From Neobacillus mesonae (GTDB lineage Bacteria > Bacillota > Bacilli > Paenibacillales > Paenibacillaceae), in the NCBI GenBank assembly GCA_023715865.1, contig JAMBOW010000003.1, forward strand, positions 354,462 through 418,461: a stretch of DNA of 64,000 bases. Direction: 5' to 3'. Positions 9,326-19,709 of the stretch are shown here, one piece after another. Position 1 is the first letter of the stretch; every line of letters begins with the position of its first letter. The position numbers and the translations under genes are program-made. Under the pieces are notes generated by a model. The model made no database searches. It saw nothing but the letters and a program-made list of their open reading frames with translations, and was not told where the DNA came from.

Positions 9326-11161
9326 ATGATTGGCAGAGAACCGCTCGTCAGTCCGGGCGTGCATTATGAATGGCTTAAGCAGGAAATTGTAAAAGCTGCA
9401 CCGTCGTTTGGCATTGATGATATCGGTTTTGCTTCGGCTGAACCGTTTGAATCCTTGCGTTCGATATTGCTGGACCATCGTGCAAAAGGATATGAGTCTG
9501 GCTTTGAAGAGTCTGATATTGAAAAGCGGGTCAATCCGGCTCTTGAATCCGGCAAGCCCGCATCTCTTATCGCCATAGCGGTTGCATATCCTTCAAAAAT
9601 GAAGAACCCTCCTAAATCGGAGCCCGGCAGTTATAGAGGTATTTTGGCGCGAACTGCATGGGGGCAGGATTATCATCATGTGCTAAGACAGGCGATGGAC
9701 AAGCTGACTGCATTTATCCAGGAAAAAGTTCCAGAAGCACGTATTGAGAATATGGTGGATACTGGTGTGCTCGTGGACCGTGCTGTTTCGGAGCGTGCAG
9801 GGATTGGCTTCAGCGGGAAGAATTGTGCCATCATTTCTCCGAAGCTCGGCTCCTGGATTTTTCTTGGGGAACTCGTGACGGACATTCCGTTTACACCGGA
9901 TGCACCGGTAGCTGAAGGATGCGGGGAATGCACCAAATGTATCGATGCATGTCCAACTGGCGCACTCGTCGGACCAGGTCAGCTAGACTCCCAGAAATGT
10001 ATTTCTTTTCTCACACAAACCAAAGGTTTTTTGGACGAAGAATATATGAAAAAAATCGGGAACAGACTGTACGGCTGTGATACATGCCAGATTGTCTGCC
10101 CGAAGAACAAGGGTAAGAATTGGGATCACCATCCTGAATTCACCCCCGACCCGGAAATTGTAAAACCATTGCTTAAACCGCTTCTTTCCATGAGCAATAA
10201 GGAATTTAAGGAACGATTTGGGCACAGTTCTGCCGCTTGGCGAGGTAAGAAACCAATACAGCGCAATGCTGTGATCGCACTTGGAAATTTTAAAGATCAA
10301 AGTGCGGTACCAGAGCTGAGCGAAGTATTGCTGCGGGATCCTCGTCCCGAACTGAGAGGAACCGCTGCGTGGTCGCTCAGCCAAATAGGAGGAGAAGAAG
10401 CGATGAATGTGATTTCGGTAGCTGCTGCTAGAGAACAAGATGGAAACGTGCTGAGTATGCTGCAGAAAGCCCAGGAGAAATTAATGACCGGGCGTCTATC
10501 CGAGAATAAAGTGGAAGTGGAATTCGCTAATGAATTTGCTTCATCTGAAGAGAATAATTCCAGTACTAAGGATGAAAATAATATGGCTTTAAATCCAAGC
10601 GGACATACGGCTGCTTGGAAGCCTACGCCGGTAACCAAGCTTACAGGAGATCCAGTATATTATCATGAAATTTCAACACAGGCTGGAGAACTGACACTCT
10701 GTGCGACAGAGATGGGGCTGGCAAGGCTGGATTTTGGAAGCTATACAGTGAGAGAAGCACATCTGCAGCAGTGGGCACGGACATGGCTCGGAGATTATCA
10801 TTTTATCCATGACCCATCTCGTTTCCAAGAAGCGACTTGGCAGCTGCAGGAGTATTTGGCTGGAGAGCGTAAAGAATTTGACCTTCAGCTGGATCTTAGA
10901 GGGACTCCATTCGAGGTGCAAGTATGGAAGGCGTTGACCGGGATTTCTTACGGTCAGCATGTTTCAAGTTTGGAGCTCGCGGAAAAGATAGGAAGACCTA
11001 AGGCAGTTCGATCGGTTGTGGCGGCCGTCTCAAAGAACCCGCTCCCGATCATCATTCCGCATCACCGGTTAACAGGCAATGAGGGCGGAGTAACGATTTA
11101 CCCTGGAGGGCTTCATGTAAAGGAACAGCTCTTGGCTTTAGAGGGGCAATCCGCAAACTGA
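9326..11161 (+). CDS. queG: Epoxyqueuosine reductase QueG fused to an alkyltransferase-like (MGMT-type) domain lacking the catalytic Cys
   Basis: Residues ~1-390 are QueG, the cobalamin- and Fe-S-dependent enzyme that reduces epoxyqueuosine to queuosine in tRNA. Two ferredoxin-like clusters begin at Cys199 (CGECTKCIDACP) and Cys251 (CDTCQIVCP), followed by HEAT-like repeats (RNAVIALGNF, RGTAAWSL). After a Ser/Asn/Glu-rich linker (about 395-430), residues ~435-612 form an O6-alkylguanine-DNA alkyltransferase fold: FEVQVWKAL, RSVVAAVSKNP, then IIIPHHRL. The usual motif is PCHR; here the acceptor position is His579, encoded CAT. It is therefore an alkyltransferase-like (ATL) domain that cannot take up an alkyl group by the normal route. 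Start 9326 chosen over ATG 9308 because CGAGGTGAG lies between them. Confidence 0.9.
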   Translation: MIGREPLVSPGVHYEWLKQEIVKAAPSFGIDDIGFASAEPFESLRSILLDHRAKGYESGFEESDIEKRVNPALESGKPASLIAIAVAYPSKMKNPPKSEPGSYRGILARTAWGQDYHHVLRQAMDKLTAFIQEKVPEARIENMVDTGVLVDRAVSERAGIGFSGKNCAIISPKLGSWIFLGELVTDIPFTPDAPVAEGCGECTKCIDACPTGALVGPGQLDSQKCISFLTQTKGFLDEEYMKKIGNRLYGCDTCQIVCPKNKGKNWDHHPEFTPDPEIVKPLLKPLLSMSNKEFKERFGHSSAAWRGKKPIQRNAVIALGNFKDQSAVPELSEVLLRDPRPELRGTAAWSLSQIGGEEAMNVISVAAAREQDGNVLSMLQKAQEKLMTGRLSENKVEVEFANEFASSEENNSSTKDENNMALNPSGHTAAWKPTPVTKLTGDPVYYHEISTQAGELTLCATEMGLARLDFGSYTVREAHLQQWARTWLGDYHFIHDPSRFQEATWQLQEYLAGERKEFDLQLDLRGTPFEVQVWKALTGISYGQHVSSLELAEKIGRPKAVRSVVAAVSKNPLPIIIPHHRLTGNEGGVTIYPGGLHVKEQLLALEGQSAN

Positions 11162-11264
11162 CAAAAACACCAATTTCCGTTTGCTAGCAGCGTTTCTACA
11201 TGCTATGATATCGTGTATGATGCGTTTAGAATAGTAAACAAGCGAAAAACAGGGGTGTATAAGT

Positions 11265-11528
11265 ATGGATATCGTTATTCCCATTATTACACTAATTGTG
11301 GGCCTTGTCGGGGGATTCTTTATCGGTGCATTTTATCTGCGCAAGCAGCTTGAGAAAATGCAAAGCGACCCTGAGGCTCTACAAAAAATGGCGAAGCAAA
11401 TGGGCTACAATTTGAACAGCAAGCAGATGCAGCGTGCTCAGCAAATGATGAAATCCCAGCAAGGTGGTAACGGCTCAGGCAAGATGCAGCCACCGCCTAT
11501 GCGTAAAAATCAGGGCAGAAAAAGATAA
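11265..11528 (+). CDS. yneF: YneF family (UPF0154) membrane protein
   Basis: An 87-aa protein with one N-terminal membrane helix (about 4-24, IVIPIITLIVGLVGGFFIG), then a charged amphipathic region (LRKQLEKMQSDPEALQKMAKQMGYNLNSKQ is the family block) and a basic, Gln/Pro-rich tail. UPF0154 proteins are conserved in Firmicutes, of unknown role. AGGGGTG precedes the ATG. folE follows. Confidence 0.88.
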   Translation: MDIVIPIITLIVGLVGGFFIGAFYLRKQLEKMQSDPEALQKMAKQMGYNLNSKQMQRAQQMMKSQQGGNGSGKMQPPPMRKNQGRKR

Positions 11529-11585
11529 TGCTGCATTTTTGCCTGCCAGGTACAGGTGTATGCCGCTTGGGAGGAGGAAATTACA

Positions 11586-12179
11586 ATGGCTGGAGTTAAG
11601 GATTATGTGAACTCATCTGTCGGATCGAATCGCGAGAAGATTGAGTATCATGTTGAACAGATATTAAAATTGATCGGTGAGGATACAGAGCGAGAAGGTC
11701 TGCTTGAAACACCGGCTAGAGTAACCCGCATGTATGAAGAAATTTTTGCGGGATATGAAGTTAATCCTAAAGATGTACTGGGCGTAACGTTTGATGAGAA
11801 TCATGAGGAGCTTGTTATCGTCAAGGATATCGTGTATTACAGTCAGTGTGAGCATCATATGGCTCCTTTCTTCGGAAAGGTTCATATCGGCTATGTTCCA
11901 AGCGGACAAATTGTCGGACTCAGCAAGCTTGCCAGACTCGTTGAGGCAGTAACCCGCCGTTTGCAAGTGCAGGAGCGGATCACTTCTCAAATTGCCGATA
12001 TTCTGGAGGACGCACTTCAGCCTCATGGCGTAATGGTCGTGGTGGAAGGAGAGCATCTGTGTATGTGCGCTCGCGGCGTGAAGAAGCCGGGCAGCAAAAC
12101 AGTGACCTCTGCAACACGCGGTACGTTCCGTGATAATGCAGCTTCGCGTGCGGAGTTTTTGTCTCTAGTTAAAGAATAA
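11586..12179 (+). CDS. folE: GTP cyclohydrolase I
   Basis: First enzyme of tetrahydrofolate (and queuosine precursor) synthesis: GTP to 7,8-dihydroneopterin triphosphate. Zn ligands visible: Cys88 and His91 in [10 protein letters not shown], and Cys159 in [20 protein letters not shown] and [14 protein letters not shown] are substrate-site blocks. 197 aa, the type IA form. ATG 11586 with GGGAGGAGG ten bases upstream is preferred over an upstream in-frame start at 11556. FolE product feeds the queuosine route, which also needs the nearby QueG; the two are not an obvious operon. Confidence 0.95.
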   Translation: MAGVKDYVNSSVGSNREKIEYHVEQILKLIGEDTEREGLLETPARVTRMYEEIFAGYEVNPKDVLGVTFDENHEELVIVKDIVYYSQCEHHMAPFFGKVHIGYVPSGQIVGLSKLARLVEAVTRRLQVQERITSQIADILEDALQPHGVMVVVEGEHLCMCARGVKKPGSKTVTSATRGTFRDNAASRAEFLSLVKE

Positions 12180-12184
12180 GACAT

Positions 12185-12296
12185 CGTCTGAAATACTGGA
12201 CTAGATTACCAGTATTCCAGACTCGTCTGAATGTTGGACTAGCTTATCCAACAATTCAGACCAGCCCATGATCGTATCGATCAGGGCTTTTTTTTA
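12185..12296 (+). terminator. Three consecutive hairpins ending in a terminator after folE
   Basis: Hairpin 1 pairs AATACTGG/CCAGTATT; hairpin 2 pairs TGAATGTTGGA with TCCAACAATTCA; hairpin 3 (arms 12263-12274 and 12278-12288, AGCCC..GGGCT) is followed by eight or nine Ts and is the actual terminator. Confidence 0.8.
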
Positions 12297-12316
12297 TAAA
12301 GGGAGGATGTTTAGAG

Positions 12317-13150
12317 ATGGCTCACATGGCTTCTGCTTCTGTACCTCACAAATTCAATGAACTCCAAATCTATGAATCGCCGCTGATGAGAAGCGATCAG
12401 GACGTGCTTGAAGCCTTTGCATGGGAAGAACTGATGTGCAGGCAAGTAGGACTTGGACATCGTCCTGTAGCTCATATTTGGCGTCATGAGAATGCCCTTG
12501 TCATCGGTCTCAGAGATCGGAGGCTGGCAAAAGCTCAAGCGGCATTGCAGCAGTTTCGTGGATCTGGAGTCAGCAGCTGCGTGCGCCCATCAGGAGGGGC
12601 GGCGGTAAGACTGACGAGAGGCGTCGTTAATTTCAGCCTGATTCTGCAAAACCCTGGACATGCCATTAACATACATGACGATTTTAAGTCTATGGTTGAG
12701 TACATTCAAACGGCGCTGCTCCCCTGGGGCGGCCGTGCAGCAGCTGGGGAAGTTGAGGGTGCTTTTTGTCCGGGTGACTATGATGTGAGTATTAATGGAC
12801 GGAAATTTTGCGGTATCGCACAGCGCCGCCTTGCGAAGGCATATCTTGTTACCGGGTTTATCATTGTGGAGGGATCAGGAGACGAGCTGGCGAAGGATGT
12901 CAAAACCTTTTATGATCAGGCAGTAGAAGAGGAAGACAAGGGTTATCCACGAGTGCAAATGGGTACCATGGGAAGCTTAAATGAATTATCCGGTGTTCCT
13001 TCTGCGGAGGATTACATAGAGTCACTAGTTAAGGTGCTGAGCGCTTCTGCTGATCATGTCTATACCGGGTTACGTCCGAGCATTCCGCATGTGGAAGTGG
13101 AGGATATGACCTCTGCTTTAAAAGAACGCTATGATTCTGATGCTACATAA
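12317..13150 (+). CDS. lipL: Octanoyl-[GcvH]:protein N-octanoyltransferase / lipoate ligase family
   Basis: BPL/LPL-fold amidotransferase of 277 aa. In the Bacillus lipoate relay, LipM octanoylates GcvH and LipL moves the octanoyl group to E2 subunits. Seen: RPSGGAAVRL (lipoyl-binding Gly loop, around residue 94), AFCPGDYDVSINGRKFCGIAQRR with Cys151 as the probable acyl acceptor and a Lys in NGRKF. FCPG.YD is closer to LipL (YwfL) than to LipM or LplA; the choice among them is from motif memory. AAGGGAGGATG precedes ATG 12317. Confidence 0.78.
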   Translation: MAHMASASVPHKFNELQIYESPLMRSDQDVLEAFAWEELMCRQVGLGHRPVAHIWRHENALVIGLRDRRLAKAQAALQQFRGSGVSSCVRPSGGAAVRLTRGVVNFSLILQNPGHAINIHDDFKSMVEYIQTALLPWGGRAAAGEVEGAFCPGDYDVSINGRKFCGIAQRRLAKAYLVTGFIIVEGSGDELAKDVKTFYDQAVEEEDKGYPRVQMGTMGSLNELSGVPSAEDYIESLVKVLSASADHVYTGLRPSIPHVEVEDMTSALKERYDSDAT

Positions 13151-13184
13151 CATAATAGAACTCTATCCAAACATAAAAAAGAAA

Positions 13185-13218
13185 GAAGCCTGATACTCGA
13201 TATCAGACTTCTTTTTTT
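13185..13218. terminator. Bidirectional terminator between lipL and SOD-like gene
   Basis: GAAGCCTGATA (13185-13195) pairs with TATCAGACTTC (13201-13211), with a T run on the right and an A run on the left. Confidence 0.85.
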
Positions 13219-13230
13219 GATTCTTTGCTT

Positions 13231-14451
13231 TTAATAAGGAGTCCATTTTAGCTTTCGGGCTTCCTGAAAGCGATCGGCTACCGCTGGCCAGTAAACGACA
13301 TTCCACCAATCTGAGATGTATTTTTTTCGCTCATTCTGATGCTTAAGGTAATAAGCATGCTCCCAGACATCGAGCGGAAGGAGCGGTACGATATCGTACT
13401 GTGATAAATTCTGATGCTTCTCTGCTTGTAAAATTTCCAGCCTGTGGGCTCTCGGGCTCCATACCAGCACCGCCCAGCCACCGCCTTCTACCTTGTTTGC
13501 CGCTTCTGTGAAATGTTTTTTAAAAGCTTCGTAGCTTCCAAAATCTTTACGGATTTGCTCACCCAGCGACCCGACTGGCTTTCCGCCGCCCTTCGGATTC
13601 ATCGTGTTCCAAAATATAGTGTGCAGATAATGTCCTGCTCCGTTAAAAGCGAGCTCTCTTTCCCAGTGCTTTACAAGATCGAAGTCTCCGGTCTGCCGTG
13701 CCTCTTGCAGCTTTTTCTCCGCCTTATTCAAATCATCTACATACGTTTTATGATGTTTATCATGATGGATGCGCATCGTTTTTTCATCAATATAAGGCTC
13801 TAACGCATTGTAGGGATACGGCAATGGAGGGAGCTTATGACCGCCGATTGGAACAGGAGAATCAACTGGAGTATTAGCGGCATAGCTGTCTGTGTCTGAT
13901 ACGTTGACAGGTGAGGTTATTTCTTGGCCAGGTTTTTCAGAATAAGTGGTTCGCTGTGTTGATACTTCAGGATAAGGATATTGTTCTTCATTCCATATGC
14001 TGCGAGGTCTTATCCTTTCAGATATTGCACCTGGCTGATCAAGCAGCTGTAACTTATTGACGGTTTGCTCCGTCTGATCCCGAATGTACTGGAACATGAT
14101 TTCCGCCGCAGGATTGCTCGAAAGAGCGCTGCTTTGCTCAATGATCTGACCCAGATGACGGTGAAACTCCTTTGACTGTGAAAAAGAGGCGGCAAGCAGC
14201 ACATCCATCTGCCCGAGCGCATATTCATCAGGCGGCTGGGTACCTGCTGCCACGTTTCTAAGCAAATCATCAGCGGCGGAGCTTGATCTCTGAAATACGC
14301 TTCCCCATTCGTCGAGAAGCTTAACATACGAGTCCTCCAGATCGGGTGAAATCGAAGTGATCATGTTGGTACAGCCCATTTCTGTATCCTTCCATGACCT
14401 TATTTCCTCCAGAACGCGAAGCGGCAAATAGGGACCATATCTGAGTTCCAT
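13231..14451 (-). CDS. Fe/Mn superoxide dismutase-domain protein with ~200-aa N-terminal extension
   Basis: 406 aa. The C-terminal ~205 residues are a full SOD domain: LPPLPYPYNALEPYID, HHDKHHKTYVDDLN, the second His in FNGAGHYLHTIFWN, and Asp/His in [18 protein letters not shown]. It resembles SodF of Bacillus (ELAFNGAGHYLHTIFWN is shared from memory). The N-terminal ~150 residues are helical and contain periodic His/Glu/Gln; a Pro/Thr/Ser-rich linker (about 160-200) joins the two. No signal peptide is seen. Start 14451 has AGGAGGTG upstream; 14475 would include that site. May be spore-associated, since extended SODs occur in spore-formers; this is inference. Confidence 0.85.
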   Translation of the reverse strand: MELRYGPYLPLRVLEEIRSWKDTEMGCTNMITSISPDLEDSYVKLLDEWGSVFQRSSSAADDLLRNVAAGTQPPDEYALGQMDVLLAASFSQSKEFHRHLGQIIEQSSALSSNPAAEIMFQYIRDQTEQTVNKLQLLDQPGAISERIRPRSIWNEEQYPYPEVSTQRTTYSEKPGQEITSPVNVSDTDSYAANTPVDSPVPIGGHKLPPLPYPYNALEPYIDEKTMRIHHDKHHKTYVDDLNKAEKKLQEARQTGDFDLVKHWERELAFNGAGHYLHTIFWNTMNPKGGGKPVGSLGEQIRKDFGSYEAFKKHFTEAANKVEGGGWAVLVWSPRAHRLEILQAEKHQNLSQYDIVPLLPLDVWEHAYYLKHQNERKKYISDWWNVVYWPAVADRFQEARKLKWTPY

Positions 14452-14617
14452 ATGAAGGGCACCTCCTGATTCCAAATTTTATCTTGATTCCATCAGAAGA
14501 ACGATCGATCAGCAATGTTCTAACCTATATTTATTCTCGTATAGGCTTGGACTATGATGACTTGTCAAAATACGATGAAATGAGAAAAGGCACCTGGTTA
14601 AAGGTGCCTTTCCATAG

Positions 14618-15610
14618 TTATTTCTGCGCAAGTTGGATACCGCCCAAAAATGAAGATACTCTATTCAAGTATTCTCTCGGATATTCTCGGTAGATAAGTT
14701 CATGCCTTGCACCCTCTACGATCCAAACATCGGACTCTGGATTAGTCTGATGGCTTGCAAAGAGTTCAGCCATCGGGTAAGGTGCCTTCTCATCCTGTGT
14801 ACCATGAATGAAGAAGATTGGAATATCATAATCTTTTGACTTTACTTCCTGATAAGGAATTGAATTAAGGCTGGTACCGTTCAGTATTGGGAACAGCATG
14901 GTTAAAATTTGCAGCGTAGGCTGCTTCGGCAGATCAATTTGGTTCTGTATGTTATGGTAAAGCGTATCCGGCTCGAGCAGGAAAGTGCTGTCCAAAATCA
15001 TGGCGTCAATATCCTTAGTCTGGAGTGCCGCCTGGAGCGCTGTTCCAGCCCCCATGGAGAAGCCCCATACCACAACTTCCTGTGCTCCTTTTTGTTTGGC
15101 AAGCTGTACTGCACCCAGCAGCTGCTTTGATTCTGCTTTTCCGCCGGTAGCCACCACTCTTGCGCTTTGGGAAGCGAAGCCGTAATCGAACATAATAACA
15201 TTAAAGTTTTGCTGATGAGCATAATGAGCCAAATCATACATAGGAATCCAAGATTCCTCACGATTGGCACCGTATCCGTGACTGAACACGATCGTTTTGC
15301 TGCTGTTCTCCTCAGCAGGAATATACCATCCGCTTACATTCCGGCTCCCATCTGTTGCAGGGAAAGTGACCTCTTCATATTCCATTCCTTTTGCCAGCAT
15401 CGGATTTGAATACACGGGTGCAACTGTCGGATAGGACAGTACCCAGGCAATATAGGCGTGCAGAGCTATGAAGCAAAACACGAGAAAGAAAATGATCGAT
15501 AAAATAAGAGCGACCACAATATGCTTAAAACGAATGAGTCTTGGCGAAAGTGCTGGAGGAGCACTAGATGTGTTCTGTTTAAGAGAGTTACTCTCGGATA
15601 TAGGAAACAT
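14618..15610 (-). CDS. Membrane-anchored alpha/beta hydrolase
   Basis: 330 aa. One N-terminal membrane helix (about 27-52, VALILSIIFFLVFCFIALHA) leaves the hydrolase outside the cell. Alpha/beta fold seen in VFSHGYGANRE (oxyanion strand), the nucleophile elbow GFSMGAG, the acid in GTQDEKAPYP and the His in GARHELIYRE, so the Ser-Asp-His triad looks complete. Start at 15610 has GGGGGAG upstream; 15628 would swallow it. Resembles YqkD-type extracellular hydrolases; substrate unknown. Confidence 0.85.
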   Translation of the reverse strand: MFPISESNSLKQNTSSAPPALSPRLIRFKHIVVALILSIIFFLVFCFIALHAYIAWVLSYPTVAPVYSNPMLAKGMEYEEVTFPATDGSRNVSGWYIPAEENSSKTIVFSHGYGANREESWIPMYDLAHYAHQQNFNVIMFDYGFASQSARVVATGGKAESKQLLGAVQLAKQKGAQEVVVWGFSMGAGTALQAALQTKDIDAMILDSTFLLEPDTLYHNIQNQIDLPKQPTLQILTMLFPILNGTSLNSIPYQEVKSKDYDIPIFFIHGTQDEKAPYPMAELFASHQTNPESDVWIVEGARHELIYREYPREYLNRVSSFLGGIQLAQK

Positions 15611-15973
15611 GATACTCCCCCTATTCATAGAGTTTTATTTATAGGTCTATTTTACCAGAGACTATGAGTGAACGATAAAATAGCACTAGTGAATGTTTAA
15701 CGGTTATTTTTTATCGTATGACGCCGTAATAGTAAAGTCAATTGATTGGGACTAATTGTTACACACTTGTAATATAGATGAAATAAATGTTGAAAAATGT
15801 TTGTCAAGGGAAGTAAGTCTTATTCCAAAGCTTGCCATAGACTCCCTTGAAAAGACATGTTTATACCATTTCAATTGAGATTAATTCTCAATTAGTTCTT
15901 TACTTTAGTTATCAATTCTCTTATAATTTATGTAACCAGGTTTCACGTGATGAAACGGAGAGGGGTTTATGCC
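15611..15973. other. Divergent intergenic region, hydrolase / IclR regulator
   Basis: 363 bp. It contains an 8-bp inverted repeat AATTGAGA-TTAAT-TCTCAATT at 15873-15893, a TATAAT box at 15922-15927 and a second palindrome at 15940-15956. No gene seen. Confidence 0.55.
15940..15956. promoter_or_regulatory. Candidate IclR operator
   Basis: Palindrome GTTTCA-N5-TGAAAC sits between the TATAAT at 15922 and the start codon at 15974 of the IclR-family gene, a position suited to autorepression. The link to this regulator is inferred. Confidence 0.5.
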
Positions 15974-16723
15974 ATGGAAGAACAGGATCGCAAATTAACG
16001 GTTCGCGCGGTCGAAAGGGCATTGGATATTTTATTATGTTTTACAGAGCAATCTGATCTTGGTCTTACGGAAATCTCCAGCAGAATCGGTTTACATAAAA
16101 GTACTGTGCATCGCTTACTGACAACTCTTGAGGACAAAGGGTTTGTCGTGCGAAACCCATCTACGGAAAAGTACCGGCTGGGTATTCGTATCTGGGAGCT
16201 TGCAGCGCATATGTCCCAGAGTGATGACCCGGCTGTATTATTGCTGCCTGCAATGGAACGTCTGCGCGACCGGCTTGGTGAAACCATCAGCTTATATTTA
16301 AAGGATGGGAATGAACGGATCCGCGTTCAAGCCGTTCAAAGCAATCAAGCTATTCGAAGAGTGGCGCCTGTTGGGGTGAGACTGCCTTTATCAGTAGGCG
16401 CATCAAGCAAAGTATTAGTCGCTTTTGCATCTAAGGAAGAGCAGGAGCAGTTAATGAGAGCGTTTGACCCTCAGCTGTCGGTTGATCAGGACACTTATTT
16501 AGCCCAGCTGCAGGAAATTAGAGAAATGGGCTATGCTACGAGCTATGAAGAGAGAGAGCCGGGAGCCGCTGCTGTATCAGCTCCGATTTTTGACCGGAAA
16601 GGCAATGTCGCCGCTGCGCTTTCTTTGTCAGGTCCGGTAAGTAGGTTGTCTCCGGATACGCTTCGTGAGTACGGGCCGATTGTTATGGAGACCGCAGCAC
16701 AAATGGGATTAATGCTAAGATAG
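15974..16723 (+). CDS. IclR family transcriptional regulator
   Basis: 249 aa, standard length. N-terminal winged HTH (about 8-70: TVRAVERALDILLCF, LTEISSRIGLHKSTVHRLLTTLEDKGFV) and C-terminal IclR ligand domain (about 75-249; LPLSVGASSKVLVAF, GYATSYEEREPGAAAVSAPIFD). Start: ATG 15974 has GGAGAGGGG upstream; the in-frame start at 15947 precedes that site. Probably responds to a small carboxylate or aromatic compound as family members do; no target operon lies next to it except the divergent hydrolase. Confidence 0.93.
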   Translation: MEEQDRKLTVRAVERALDILLCFTEQSDLGLTEISSRIGLHKSTVHRLLTTLEDKGFVVRNPSTEKYRLGIRIWELAAHMSQSDDPAVLLLPAMERLRDRLGETISLYLKDGNERIRVQAVQSNQAIRRVAPVGVRLPLSVGASSKVLVAFASKEEQEQLMRAFDPQLSVDQDTYLAQLQEIREMGYATSYEEREPGAAAVSAPIFDRKGNVAAALSLSGPVSRLSPDTLREYGPIVMETAAQMGLMLR

Positions 16724-16848
16724 ATGTGCAACTGCATATGGAAAATAAAGGGTTGAAATTATGCTGTTAATAGGATAACCTTGTATGGACCGAAATCTCA
16801 TTTTAGTGATGGGACAGGTCAACAATTGAATTTAAAATAACTATTTAC

Positions 16849-16940
16849 TAGGGGAGCCCGAAATGCCGGGCTGAGATGGCATCGCGAGATGCCGGACTCT
16901 TTGCACCTGATCTGGATCATACCAGCGTAGGGAAGTAATT
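16849..16940 (+). ncRNA. TPP riboswitch (THI element)
   Basis: Conserved blocks in order: GGGGAGCC at 16851, GGGCTGAGATGG near 16867, ACCTGATCTGGATCATACCAGCGTAGGGAAG (16905-16935, shown by its sub-blocks CCTGATCTGG and ACCAGCG). It lies 230 bp upstream of thiC, its classical target. Ligand binding is expected to promote the terminator at 17038. Confidence 0.95.
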
Positions 16941-16957
16941 GGCGATAAATGAACGGG

Positions 16958-17028
16958 TAAGATCTTTCTATTTGCTAGAGCATCCTTGTTGTAGTCTATG
17001 CTGCTCTAGCGGATAACATAAGATCTTA
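16958..17028 (+). other. Long hairpin between TPP aptamer and terminator
   Basis: TAAGATCT (16958) pairs with AGATCTTA (17021-17028) and, inside, GCTAGAGCA (16974-16982) pairs with TGCTCTAGC (17002-17010). Possibly part of the expression platform. Confidence 0.5.
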
Positions 17029-17037
17029 TTTGGAGCA

Positions 17038-17067
17038 AAGCCGATTCCCTTTTGGAATCGGCTTTTT
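17038..17067 (+). terminator. thiC leader attenuator
   Basis: AAGCCGATTCC pairs with GGAATCGGCTT across a 5-nt loop, followed by TTTTTG. It lies between the TPP riboswitch and thiC, and is the likely ligand-controlled terminator. Confidence 0.85.
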
Positions 17068-17151
17068 GTTGCTGCCAGCTTCTTACATACTGGCCTCAAG
17101 TTTGTGTTTATAACAGACAACAGCTCAGGAGAGAGGGCTTCCCGCTCGTAA

Positions 17152-18963
<1,812 letters not shown>

Positions 18964-19111
18964 AAGTGCCATCAGCAGTAATAGGTAAAAAGTGAAAGGA
19001 TGCAATAAAGATTGCTGATCCTCTGTTTGGTTAATATTAAAGTAACGAGCTGTTTGAAGCCAAATCAATGCTTATTACTTTCATAATGATATCAAGGAGG
19101 AGATGACAATA

Positions 19112-19591
19112 ATGAAGACTCCCACAGCTAATCAAGACGCAATAGAAACCGTCAGAGACCTGATTAAAGGAATCGATACAGCGATGCTTACAACAGTAAC
19201 CAGTGAGGGGTTAGTATCCCGGCCCATGAAGACACAAGAGGTGGAGTTTGATGGGGATCTCTGGTTTTTGACCAAAAAAGATACGAATAAATATCGGGAA
19301 ATTGCTCAAAATTCACGTGTCAACGTAGCCTATGTAGGCAAATCCTATGTTTCCATTCGCGGTGAAGCAGAGCTGATCCAGAATCCTGCCAAAGTAAAAG
19401 AGTTCTGGAATGCAGCGTACGAAATGCTGCTGGACGTTCCTTATGATGATCCCAGTCTGGTGCTCATTAAAATTCAGGCTGACACAGCCGAATATTGGGA
19501 AACAGGTAGTAAGACCAAGCTGGTCAAAAATCTGTTTAACAAAATGACAGGTAAAAGCGAAATGGATTTAAACAAAACGGTTGGTCTCTAA
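19112..19591 (+). CDS. Pyridoxamine 5'-phosphate oxidase-related (general stress protein 26-like) protein
   Basis: 159 aa, split-barrel flavin-binding fold. Seen: DTAMLTTVTSEGLVSRPMKTQEVEFDGDLWFLT, then NVAYVGKSYVSIRGEAEL and the IKIQADTAEYW strand, the typical layout of the general stress protein 26 group (Pfam Pyrid_ox_like). Such proteins bind FMN or FAD; a reaction cannot be named. ATG 19112 is 11 bp after AGGAGG (19095); the ATG at 19103 is too close. Followed by its own terminator. Confidence 0.85.
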   Translation: MKTPTANQDAIETVRDLIKGIDTAMLTTVTSEGLVSRPMKTQEVEFDGDLWFLTKKDTNKYREIAQNSRVNVAYVGKSYVSIRGEAELIQNPAKVKEFWNAAYEMLLDVPYDDPSLVLIKIQADTAEYWETGSKTKLVKNLFNKMTGKSEMDLNKTVGL

Positions 19592-19625
19592 ATGCCTGGT
19601 GGATTAACTAAATAGAATGAATACT

Positions 19626-19659
19626 AAAGCCAGCGTCTTCATTACAAGATGCTGGCTTT
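19626..19659. terminator. Terminator between stress protein and nucleotidyltransferase
   Basis: AAAGCCAGCGTCTT (19626-19639) pairs with AAGATGCTGGCTTT (19646-19659) with one G-T mismatch position, between convergent genes. Confidence 0.8.
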
Positions 19660-19709
19660 AGCTATTTTGAATGTCTAATCCAATAAAGAAGGCATTTAGC
19701 TCGATACGC

